DNA from: Acanthaster planci
Lineage: Eukaryota; Echinodermata; Asteroidea; Valvatida; Acanthasteridae
NCBI RefSeq assembly: GCF_001949145.1
Contig: NW_019091510.1
Coordinates: 530,298-592,999, forward strand
Direction: 5' to 3'
DNA length: 62,702 nt
The notes under the pieces were generated by a model. It was not told the DNA's origin and searched no databases. It saw only the letters and a program-made list of their open reading frames with translations. Both the position numbers and the translations under genes were made by a program. Positions within the stretch are counted from its first letter, which is position 1, and every line of letters starts with the position of its first letter. This document shows positions 37,395 through 47,574 of this stretch, one piece after another.

Positions 37395-40300
37395 CTGAAA
37401 AAAAATAAACGAAAGTATGTCTTATGAACACAGCACTCTCTCTGACCAATTCTGCCACATACATCAGCAAAACCTACATCAATAAGTGAGCTTTTTCTTT
37501 TTGACAAGACAAGCATTTCTGGAAAAGTGCTTCACTTCAAGTTTTTAACCAATGACAGTCTATGTCAGGAGAAATCTACTGCTCATATCTAATAAACAAA
37601 TATTGACTGCTTAATTAACCCTAACCTCCAAGGGTTGCTGGCCCTAACCTTCCCCATTCACAGAAAGTTATATGGGACTTTGTGCACAGAGGCTGTTGGA
37701 CTTTGTTTTTCTGAGGTATGCCAAACCCAATCCAAAAGCCAGCTGTTATGGGCCAACCAGACCTATCCCCACACAATTAAACACTTTACAACTGTTTAAT
37801 TCTGTGTGGTTGGGGAAGGTTAGGGTTAAATGGTGTGGTAAACATTACCCATAATACAAACCCGTATGTATTTGCATACAAAGTTTTTTTTTGCGTGTAG
37901 TTTGGTTATAGTACATGTACTTCTGGCTATGCACAGTAAGACGGCAAATGTAGTGTATACCATGTGACAAACTCTTGGCCAATCAAGAATACAGAATCTA
38001 CGAGGTGTAACAAGGCTCGTGTTTGTTACAAATGTCTGCTTCTCAGGTAATAATAAACATTCTGGGGGTTAGAAATACCTGCATCATTCTAATCTGGATA
38101 CGGAGTGGTAAAAATTGAAGAAAAAAAAAATTGCGTTACTAAGTTGTAATCAAGGTGAAATATTGCTCTCCGACAAGCTGGATATTTTGCTTGTACGTGC
38201 GTTTTTTGTTTTTTTTTAAAGCTCAACTTGTGTGTGAAAGTGTCATCACCACTCTTGTAACTGAACATCGACATCTGCCTAATCCTTGTCAAATCACTTT
38301 GTTACCTGAATCCAGATAGTCATTGATTTCTAAAATCCTTAATTATGACTTGTAATCATCATTATCTTAATTATCTAATCACCAGAATAATTACAAAGAC
38401 ATCCCTTGAGCAGGAATTACAAAAGTGAGTATAATTTGGTTTAACTAGATATGTCTGGTGGGATTTCGCTTAACATTTACCAGTTAATTTGAGTTGTACT
38501 TAATGTACTGAATTGACAGTATATTGGAATTACATGTACTGTGCATGTCTGTCCTGTCACGCTACATACAAGCTTACACCCATGCATGGGGCATATGTCT
38601 TTGCTGGGGACAGTTAGGGCTCTTCTCATAAATCAACTGTTATAAACATGTTACATTGCTGGGCTTTCTAGAGTCAAAGATTTCTGAAACCAGGCCTGCA
38701 CTCATATAACAAAGACCGGAGATATAAACCTGATTCTAGGCTGTCAAACCAGGTTGGTTGCCTCCCTCTCTTCAGCCTGTGTCTTTGACAGTACTTCAAC
38801 TTTTAGCTTGGTTTCTGGCCTGAAGACAATGTGCAAATCTTTAATGTTTAGATCAAATAAACAACTCCTTCCTGGGCCTCATATCATACGGCCTGATGTT
38901 CCTCCAGCAAAATACTAACTCATACTGAGCCTCAATCTCCTAAGTTAGCGACTTGAAAACAAAACCTAAACACGACAATAAATAAATTTGAGAAAATAGT
39001 CTTGAACAGGGAAAAATATCATACCTGGGTGTGCTGACTGTGTGGGTTTACCATGCGGATCCACTTTCTGAAAACAAAAAAAAAGGGATAATTGCTTAAA
39101 ACTTCATATGTGAACAGTTTGACCCAAAAGACATTTTTTGCTTTTGACAAAATTAATGTGCCTACAAAAAAAGCATGGCAGGAAGACAAAGGAACTGAAA
39201 CTGTGCCTGGCTCCTCACCATTTCCATCCATTATAATAAAACCCTTACATGGGATAAGAGACAAGGACAAATGCAACAGTGAATCAGTGTCAAAACTGGG
39301 GAATCAGGGTCAGAAACAACAACAGATCTCATAGTACCACAAACTTAGACCTTAGGAGTCACTCATGAACTTGATGACTTGATGCAGTGCGTAATCTGAA
39401 TTCAGGAGGATGATATACATGTGCCAAGGTTATCTAGTTCGACAATTTTCATGTGGTTCCTCAGCTGGGAGTAGCTCATCATCTTTCCATTAACCCTCCT
39501 ATGCTAAGATGCATTCTTGACACGGATGTCATATCAGTCAAAATCAGTCAAATTTCCCATACGTGTCTGTGTACTGGGGGGAAATCAATTGGAAGGCATT
39601 TTTGACTGTTTTTGACGGTTAAAACAGAAGGAGGGTTAATATCTTTTTGCATCAGTGCTCTTAAACCTGACTGAGTACATTGTTATTGAAAATGACTAGT
39701 TCATGTCGGATTTGGGCAAGTTCGGGCAATCAATAAAAGAACTCCATGAAAGACAGTCTGAAATGAAGGCTGGCGTTTGATGGTTGATAGCCCATACCGA
39801 GAGAGATGTCCATTCCCTGCAGTATCTCGTTTTAGACGACGAAGCTGCTTTCTCCCTGGACGACAAGGTCAATTAACACAATGTTTATGAATATGTACCG
39901 ACTATGACTGGACAAGAAGTCAGGGAAATGCTGTCACTATCAGCTTCAAATTTCTATTGACCGGGGCGGTAGACATGTTGAAGCTGTGGGTGTATAAAAG
40001 CACAAGATAAGAAGATATCTTTCCAGTCATTCCTGAAGAAAATCATACTGACTTTCACCGATAATCCTGTCTTTTGAACAAGTCATTTTCAATTACCTTA
40101 TACTCGGTCATATTGGACAGCAATGATGCAAGAAAGGCTTAAATGGAAAGACGATGAGCCAAGTCTACTCTTGATTGGTGAACCACTAGTCGACACCTAA
40201 TACATGTAGTTACACGTACTCGGACTAGTGTGAATCTCATGAAATTCTGAAACTTTTAATGTCATACCCTTGGCATATTAACCCCATCTTTTTGGGTACC

Positions 40301-42181
40301 ACAGTACAAACTTTTTTGCGTTGAATGACATCATTAGCCAGGTACGTTTGCATGGGCTTAGAACAGACCAATGAGGAACAAGGGCTTTTCCTCAGAAGAG
40401 TTTGCTATTCCTATGAACGGCAATGGAAATACATGCAACCTAGGAATAATCTTGGGACACCTTTCTTTGCCAACTTTCATTTAGAATTTTGGCTAAAGTT
40501 ATGTGATTAAAAATCTTCGATGCAAATCAGCATCATTTGATTAACTGTCATCAAGGAAATTTGTCCTTTAACTTAGCTGTCACCGGCTGAACATAAACAA
40601 ACAGTATTGAGCTGGGCACATGCCCAGTAACTTTTTGCAGTTGGAACATTCTTACCAAGAGAAAACTTTGTTTCGTTCTTCGCCAGCATAGTTGCTGTGA
40701 CTTTGTATTCAGGTGGGAATCAGACCATTTTACAATATTTGACTTTTTTTCGTTTTTTCCTCTAGAGCCATGAATCAGAAAAAGAAGATCTAATACTATG
40801 AAATTAAATTTTGGGTCAACTGAAAAAAAATATTCTTAATTTTGGGGAAAAGTTGATAACTGGGAATCAAACCCAGCTTCGGTGGTCATGCTATGAAAAT
40901 GCCAACAAGTGTCAAAGAGCCTCAGTGAACACAGCGCCAACAAGCATCAAGTATTTGAAAATACCCTCTAAAGATTTAAAGGTGGTGTCATCGTATCAAA
41001 GAGACTCTCACATCTGCAAATTTTTTTTGGGATATACATGTACACTGTACATGAAAGGAGCTGCCATCTTTCTTTTCTCTACTGTCTACGTGAAAACAGG
41101 ATGGCGGTCGGTCAGGCTACATAAGGAGGGCTTACTTTGTTGCTCAAATTTCCATTCAAATATCATTTTAGATAAAATGTGATGTATTGAATAAATATTA
41201 TTACACCACAATATTTGTACATAAAATGTTTGATTGATGCTTGTCATGCTGGTTGGTACTAAATAGCATGACCCCAGTTGGAGGAACACCGTGAAAAATA
41301 ATCATGATGAGGGAAGTGTTATTAAAAAGTAGGGAAAGAGTTCCATATCCATAACATGACATGTACCATTATATGGAGAACACTTAATGCCCCTGTGCAC
41401 AAACCCTAGGAGATTGAAAAAAACTTGAGTATTTTCTAAGTAAATGCTTCAGAATTTTCTCAGGCCTAGCTAAATTTCACTGTTTAGGACACTGTTATCA
41501 AAGTTTTGCTGTTAATTTAAGGGAATATTAGTGGTGTCCATAGGCCTATAATCAATATCATGGAACTCTTTCATGCATGTCTTTTCCTAAATTCCAAAAT
41601 ACGTAGGAATAAGCCTTATCGCAAATACTGCATGGTTGATTTTGTGCGATGCCTTTTTACCATTGTGCAAAATCACCCGTGCAGTATTTACGATAAAGCT
41701 TATAAGTTACATCCACCTGATACACGATAATGTTACGGTTAGGTTTATTTTTATTTTAGCCATCGCTGGGAAATTTATCTAAATGACATGAACAATTTTG
41801 AGCTGGGCACATGAGCAACAACATAAATAGGCCTAACTGCTTCTTGACTTAAAAAAAAAATTCCTAACGTTAGGCCATAGGCCCTATACAGGTCCCATCA
41901 GGTACATGGAAGGCCTAGGCCTGTATCAACATGATCAAGTCGTAGGTAGACCTATGCGTAACGTTATGCCTATGCCTGGCATTTGGCAGGCAACCAGCAG
42001 CATGCATAATTGCATGCCATGTTCAACCATGGCTATGGTTCAACAGCTGCAGCTTGAACAGGTCAAACGAATCTTGGCATGGTCATGATGATGCACAACA
42101 TGGAGACAATTTGAAAAAAATACCTACTTGGAGGGTATAGACTCTGTCACCATTTTCATTTAGATAGTACATAAGATACAT
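37297..42181 (-). CDS. NOP10: H/ACA ribonucleoprotein subunit NOP10 (3 exons, 64 aa)
   Basis: NOP10 is a small core protein of H/ACA snoRNPs. With dyskerin, NHP2 and GAR1 it guides pseudouridylation of rRNA and snRNA in the nucleolus and Cajal bodies, and in vertebrates it is part of telomerase. Joining the three exons gives exactly 64 residues, the length of human NOP10. It starts [17 protein letters not shown], continues [20 protein letters not shown] and ends [12 protein letters not shown]...PKPVY. The SAHP and [10 protein letters not shown] signatures are as in other eukaryotes. Introns of about 3.1 kb (39068-42127) and 1.6 kb (37395-39024) separate the exons; no snoRNA was recognised in them. 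The gene is divergent from the tRNA-Lys gene 0.5 kb away. It was found by splice reading, since no exon makes a long open frame. Confidence 0.95.
37615..37829. mobile_element. TTAA-flanked MITE, CCCTAACCTTCCC family, copy 2
   Basis: TTAA then CCCTAACC, with GGCCCTAACCTTCCCC slightly inside; right end GGGGAAGGTTAGGG then TTAA. Lies in NOP10 intron 2, about 220 bases upstream of exon 3. Confidence 0.8.
39025..39067 (-). CDS. NOP10: NOP10 exon 2
   Basis: A 43-base exon after a long pyrimidine tract and TTTTCAG. It encodes [14 protein letters not shown] plus one base before donor GTATGA. It corresponds to KFDPMGQQTCSAHP in human. Confidence 0.93.
39490..39639. mobile_element. TTAA-flanked MITE, CCCTCCTATGC family, copy 1
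   Basis: TTAA plus CCCTCCTATGCTAAG at the left, AGAAGGAGGG plus TTAA at the right, 150 bases. It is about 93 percent identical by eye to the copy at 46414. Lies in NOP10 intron 1. Confidence 0.85.
42128..42181 (-). CDS. NOP10: NOP10 exon 1
   Basis: Eighteen codons from ATG (A at -3): [18 protein letters not shown], matching the YYLNE...GDRVYTLK start of eukaryotic NOP10. It ends in phase 0 before donor GTAGGT. Confidence 0.93.
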
Positions 42182-42480
42182 TCTGATTTGGCAGTCTCAC
42201 TCTCTGCCACTCTTGAGTATCAAATGCGTGCCCCACACATGCACACTGTGTCGCTAGCTAGCTCGCGCTGTAGTATACTATAGTGCACGTGTGGCAGATT
42301 ACGGCCACGAGGCCGTATCCGACTCACTCGTATCATTGAATTCGTGGCTACGGCGTTTCCTTTATGAAGTTGGTGCACTACAGCCAGCCGCAGGCAGCAG
42401 TACCAGTAAGAGGCTTACCTATAAGTTCACTTCAAAAGGATTTAACTGGTTTTACGCATCCATATCTGTGAGGTAGCATA
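42182..42480 (-). promoter_or_regulatory. Upstream region of NOP10
   Basis: A locally CpG-rich stretch between the NOP10 ATG and the tRNA gene, with GCTAGCTAGCTCGCGC near 42255 and a TGCACGTGTG run that contains an E-box. It is likely the NOP10 5' UTR and promoter. The start site cannot be placed. Confidence 0.35.
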
Positions 42481-42693
42481 AAGATTGGCGGATACCAGTT
42501 TATACAAGTTTCTTGTCTGTTTTGTCACTGTCTTTCCCACTGGGCTATCCTTAGTCGTCGACCGTTTGGAATAAACGGAAGTTTAATGAAATTAAATGCA
42601 CTTTTTCAATATTATTGAAAATATTATTGCACAATCGCATTACAGGAAATGTACTATTGGTTATATTTTTAATGTATACCATAATCTTTCAGA

Positions 42694-42766
42694 GCCCGGT
42701 TAGCTCAGTCGGTAGAGCATCAGACTTTTAATCTGAGGGTCGCGGGTTCGAGTCCCTCACCGGGCG
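42694..42766 (+). tRNA. tRNA-Lys (anticodon UUU)
   Basis: A 73-base cloverleaf without encoded CCA: acceptor arms GCCCGGT and ACCGGGC with discriminator G, internal A box (TAGCTCAGTCGG) and B box (GGTTCGAGTCC), anticodon stem TCAGA/TCTGA around loop CTTTTAA. The anticodon TTT is at 42727-42729. It differs from the vertebrate tRNA-Lys3 gene at only a few bases, with compensated pairs in the T stem. No intron. It is intact and likely functional. Confidence 0.97.
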
Positions 42767-42774
42767 GATCACAC

Positions 42775-42781
42775 TTTTTTT
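42775..42781 (+). terminator. RNA polymerase III terminator of tRNA-Lys
   Basis: A run of seven T starts nine bases after the end of the tRNA, the usual signal and spacing for polymerase III release. A second T run follows near 42788. Confidence 0.85.
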
Positions 42782-44689
42782 ACATTCTTTTTTATTAAAA
42801 AATTTAAGTAACCGAACTTAAAATACCACTGATCAAGTCCAAATCCGAGACTTCTTACTCCTTATTTAGTGGGTCTGGATGGTACCCTAACGTGACTTGG
42901 CCCGCATAACATGGTGCACTTCCATTTTTCGCTTGTAGAGCCTTAGTGGAACAATATTTTACCTCAGGTTTCACAATAATTAATTTTCATAAAGCTCTCA
43001 TTATTGCCATACATAAATGTTGAGTTTACGTACCCTCTACAACATAACACTGATATTCTATTTTGCCTGATTTTCTATTTTTTATGAATTGAAAAATAAC
43101 TTTTAAAATAGGTCCAAAACTCAAAATTTGTAGTTAGGTAAATTCTTTATTGTTAATATGAAAATTCCTGAGATTTGTTCAAGCACAGAACAAGGAATTT
43201 AGCCACGGGAGGGAACACTCGGCTGAATTCGTGCCTGATTTTCGGACGCCACCTTTTAAAACATTTTGCACTGAGTTTCATGACAATTAAATTGTTCTCC
43301 CGCATGTATCATAACAGTGATGGCACCATTATTTAACTGAATGCATTTGAAGTTTTCAACAAAGGTGTTTTGCAGCACTGCATCAGGAAAGTCGAGGGAA
43401 AAGTACGGTGCGCCACGGAGAGGGGGGCTTCATTTTTTGGAGTCTGTATCGCCGACAATATTGAGTGTAGCGCCGTTATCTCAGAACGTCAACATAGTTC
43501 CTGCTGTTAACGATTTCGAAAGACTTACTAAAAAAACTTCCTTGACTTGAAGTACTGTTTTTGGTTTTTCAAGTGTTTTGATTTCGTAAAAGCAACTCAA
43601 TCATCCACAGCTCGGCAAACTTTTCTGTAAAACCTGAGCTTTGAAAACAAGTATGAAAAACCATTCCGGTCATTCGACTAACAGGTTTTCCTAATGATGC
43701 CTATCGTTAACAACATAATACTTGAATTTAACAATTTAGTCATTTGTTCAACTGGAGGTGCCTCGAGCAATTTTCCAAAATGGCAATGGGCCTCATGACT
43801 GTTTTGAGGGGTGATAAAAATTGTCTTTGGAGAAAAACATCTTAAACGTATCGGTTAAGCCACTGAAAATTGAAAGGAAAATAAAAGACGAGGAAGTTAG
43901 CTTTAATTTGATATGTGTCTTGAGCACCTGGGAAACTTGAGAGTATTTTTTTCTGGTTTTTTAAAGTGGGTTTTTTATCACTGTTGTCTACGGCAGCTTC
44001 ATTTACTCGTCTGCTACCGCGTACCCTGCTATATGAAGTGCGCCCTCATAAGTCTGCTACGCATTGGTACGGTTGGTACCGTAGTTCTAGTTCAGAACCA
44101 AAATACAGTGTTGTTCAACCCTTCCTCTATATTGAGCATGATTTGTATCGATATCGATAGCCGATGCCCTGCCTTGCGCCAACGACGGCTCGAGCGTGAT
44201 ATTGTCTAGGGCGTACATCGGGTAGTACATGTCCCACATACAGAGAGTTGACGCTTCGGTAAGAAATCCATACTTTGGACCATGATCGGACATCAGCCGT
44301 GCCACAAGTCCCGGTAACCGTAATCTCACGCAGACATCACAATTCATGCACAATGTCAATTGTCATGAACATGATGAATGTGATAAACAGGATAAATGAA
44401 ACTCAGCTGTGCCACTTAACTTATTATGGGAGAAGAAACTGGTCTGAAAATTCTAAATTAGATTTAGGCCTAGTCCGAGTAGGCCTAACTTGAACTGTAT
44501 CATTCTATGAATTGCCTTCTCAAGAAACATTTTGACATGATGGTGGGGTGACTAGGCCCAGCCCCCATATCGTGTCAAAATGTTAGAAAGGGAGATTCGT
44601 ACCGGTAAAGTCCTAGTTAATCGAACGACGCCTACCACGACTATGTTAGACTATAAAGCGGTTTTCATTCTGGTTTATGCAATAGGCTT

Positions 44690-45082
44690 GTTACGCCCCA
44701 ACTACATGTATAGCATGAGTCCCAACTATAGTTGGGACAGTCCCAACTGTAGTGCTGCAGTTGGGCTGGCCCAACTATTGTTGACCAGTGTCTGTGGGAA
44801 ATGTCTCAACATTATCCAAGTCAATGTGTCTCACACTTGACACAATTCATAAAAAATGTGGCACTCAGACCTATGACCAATAACGTGACATTTGTAAACA
44901 ATACGACTTTGGCACATGCTGGGCACATCATGCACACAGGACCTCTCTGCTGTAGTTGGGCCGGCCCAACTGTAGCACTCTAGTTTGGACGGGCCCAACT
45001 ATAGTTGGGATGGGCCCAACTATAGTTTGGACGGGCCCAACTATAGTTGGGACTGATGCTATAGTTGGGGCGTAACAGGCTT
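44690..45082. mobile_element. Foldback element built of CCCAACTATAGTTGGG palindromes
   Basis: The ends are inverted: TGTTACGCCCCAACTA on the left and CTATAGTTGGGGCGTAACA on the right. Inside each arm, copies of CCCAACTATAGTTGGG and variants follow one another, separated by GGCC or GGGC joints, around a unique middle of about 150 bases. Non-coding. Each unit is itself a palindrome, so the whole can form nested hairpins. Confidence 0.8.
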
Positions 45083-46413
45083 ACGTATGGTACCTGCATA
45101 ATCCCTGTCACCTGATTGGTGGATCATTGACATGGGGTTCATTACCTAGCACCCCGTATAATTAGGCCTTTAAGGGAACAAATTCTACTTTTTCGAAATA
45201 ACTTACCTCAAAAAGTTGTTGGTGATGTCCTGTTTCATTTCACAAAGAAAAGAGAAGAGGGCTTTTGGTTTTTGAGGGAAATTTTTGGGTAAACCATAAA
45301 TGTCAAATAAGCGAATATAGTCTTTTCCTTGATCTGGATGGAGATTTATTTTCATGAAACCAAGAAGCCTGAGTCGAGTAATCAGACGAAAAACAAAATA
45401 GCGTCATTCGACTGAGTAGTTGTCTTTTGCCAAACTTGCGTTAGAAATTTGAAGTTTTCTTGCTTAAATATTGTAAATATTTACATAAACTAGGCCTATA
45501 AAGATTGACTAATGGTTCTTTAAGGTCAAAATGTTAGTTGGAGAAGGTGGACTTTGTTTCCTTATTATAGGAACAGGGTGCTAATGGTAATGAACTTCAT
45601 TGACATTGATGCACTGAATTATTTGTTCTATTCCACGTTGCCCCTTGAATTGAATTTCACTGGACTGGTCCTTGCAAATGGGAGCCAGTCTAACATTACT
45701 CTGTAATGGGTGGCATTTGGGATACAAATCTGGTTTGCAAAATGGCAGACGTTTAATACATGAGGACCATTTGTTCTTCTAAAACTTTCAACTTCAAAGA
45801 AGAGGATTTAGGCGAAGTGAAAATTTAAAAGATATTTGTCATCCCTGCCTCCTTCCTTTTTTGGACCTGCGTGCATTTTTTTCTTATTGTTTATTTACCA
45901 CAATGTCTTTAACTCCTTGACGCCGAGACTTTTTTCTGAAAGCCGACTCCGAGAATTCCAGCCTCGCTTGGCCACGAAGGCCACCTGCCAAACTGCAAAT
46001 TCTCTGTTTGTGGCCCTGTGTGCTCTCATGCTTTGATTTACACAGTGAAAAGGCTGATTGTTCGGTGGCATGCAGCTCTACTTACACTTCCACATTCCCG
46101 TTGCCTCTTTTCAGAGTGGGGACTATTGTGAAGCTGGTGATTATGATGCAAATTCGGCCTTTTCATTTCTTGGCAACACACAAAGGCCAATCGCCATATA
46201 TACAAGAGCCAGGGTCTGCCTTCTTTCACCGTGTTCACTCGAGCGTGGGCCGAGAATACTAGCTGAAAAGCGGGCTGAGGGATCTCAATTTTTACAGCGT
46301 CTTTTACCGCTTCCCGATGAGAAGGGGTTAAAAATTTTTAAAAATTCCCCAACAATCCATCGGAAATGACTTACATGTGCATGTATATGATGTACCTTCC
46401 TTCGTTTCTCTGG

Positions 46414-46562
46414 TTAACCCTCCTATGCTAAGATGCATTCTTGACACAGTTGTCGTATCATTCAAAATCAGTCAAATTTCCCATATGTGTCTGTGTATTG
46501 GGGAAAATCAATTGGAAGGCATTTTTGACTGTTTTTGATGGTTAAAACAGAAGAAGGGTTAA
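46414..46562. mobile_element. TTAA-flanked MITE, CCCTCCTATGC family, copy 2
   Basis: Same ends and interior as the copy at 39490, including TTGGAAGGCATTTTTGACTG. The close match points to recent movement. Lies about 0.9 kb upstream of ATMIN exon 1. Confidence 0.85.
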
Positions 46563-47371
46563 ACTCTCTTAGTAACTTTCTATGCCGTGTACCTGGTGTA
46601 GCTTCCATTCGCTTTAGTGCTCCTGTAAGAGTCTGTACTAAAATTCAAGAACACAATAAACAAAGTGTGGAAACAAAGGGTGTGGTGTAAACACAATTTC
46701 ATTTATTATACAAACATTCTGTTGAGTCAAGGATTGCCAGAAATCTCAAATTTTGGCCATTTTATAAAAAAGTACAAAGCACCACCGCCTCCTCTATTAT
46801 GAAAAAAAAATCGGATGAGAACCCTTTTTTTTTACTTGGCCTTATGCAGGTATTGCATAAAACACATAACATTGGTGACCGTATAGTTGCCAGGTCCCTT
46901 ATTTCGCCACATAATGTGAAAACCAATCAAACTTGACAATAGGTGGGGAAATTATTGACCATGGGGACCACACATGAAGTTTAGGCCTATTGAATGTTTT
47001 ACATGTTTACAGTGGTAAGAATAATTTCATTCCGTGACAGATAAAATGCTTCATTCCACTCGGCTTTATCGTGAACAGGTCTAGACAATTACCCGATAAC
47101 AGGTGACAAAGTTAGCGACTTTTGCTTTGTTGAAAATTGGCTGTTCTTATCAAATATTGATGTGAAAACATCTCTACCATCTGTAAAAGGAGTCAGATAT
47201 ATGTATCACTTTTTAAAGAAATGTTTTGTTGGATGAAGAGTTCACGACCCCCTCCTTTACATGTGGATTTATGAATGAACTCTTCACTAACTGCCTTTTT
47301 CCTAAAGAGCTCCTGTGATGGAGCTGCTTTGGGAAACATTGCTTTGACATGATTTGTTCCTTTCATTATAG

Positions 47372-47425
47372 ATGCATTGTGACAGTGTGAAAAGAGTGAG
47401 CATGTGTAGAATTCTGTCACCATGA
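47372..47425 (+). promoter_or_regulatory. Possible upstream ORF overlapping the ATMIN start
   Basis: An 18-codon frame from ATG at 47372 ends in a TGA that overlaps the main start as ATGA (47422-47425). Its ATG lies directly after the candidate acceptor ATTATAG, so whether it is in the mRNA is not known. If it is, it could reduce translation of ATMIN. Confidence 0.3.
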
Positions 47426-47574
47426 CTACAGTTGAGGTAATCTGCCCCTCACCAAAGGAGCTGATGGAGCAGCCTAAACGCAATGTTCCTTGCACGGTAG
47501 ACGGCTGCGACAAACTGTTAGCGACAACAGCGGCTCTCAAAATGCATGTTATAAAGCGGCATGGAATATACAAG
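47422..47574 (+). CDS. ATMIN: ATMIN exon 1 (zinc finger 1)
   Basis: Start context CACCATGA. It encodes 51 codons with NVPCTVDGCDKLLATTAAL and MHVIKRH, the first C2H2 finger, as in human ILCTVRGCGKILPNSPALNM. It ends in phase 0 before GTAGGC. A possible 3' splice site (TTTCATTATAG) lies 51 bases upstream of the ATG, so an earlier non-coding exon is possible. Confidence 0.92.

Larger units (their letters stand above)
42782..47421. other. Intergenic DNA between tRNA-Lys and ATMIN
   Basis: No coding exon recognised. Contains the foldback element (44690-45082) and a TTAA MITE (46414-46562). A somewhat CpG-richer stretch at about 45900-46330 could hold a non-coding ATMIN first exon, but no donor could be assigned. 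Confidence 0.5.

Noticed and set aside
36747-37829. CCCTAACC and GGTTAGGG strings as interstitial telomere repeats
   Set aside because: They are single copies at the inverted ends of TTAA-flanked elements, not tandem arrays.
40097-40111. Minus-strand ATG coding MTEYK followed by a donor, like the start of Ras proteins
   Set aside because: No exon with the Ras P-loop follows in frame; five residues are not evidence, and the span is NOP10 intron 1.
46058-46369. 103-residue frame upstream of ATMIN
   Set aside because: No recognised domain, no fitting splice sites, and partly simple or repeat-like sequence.
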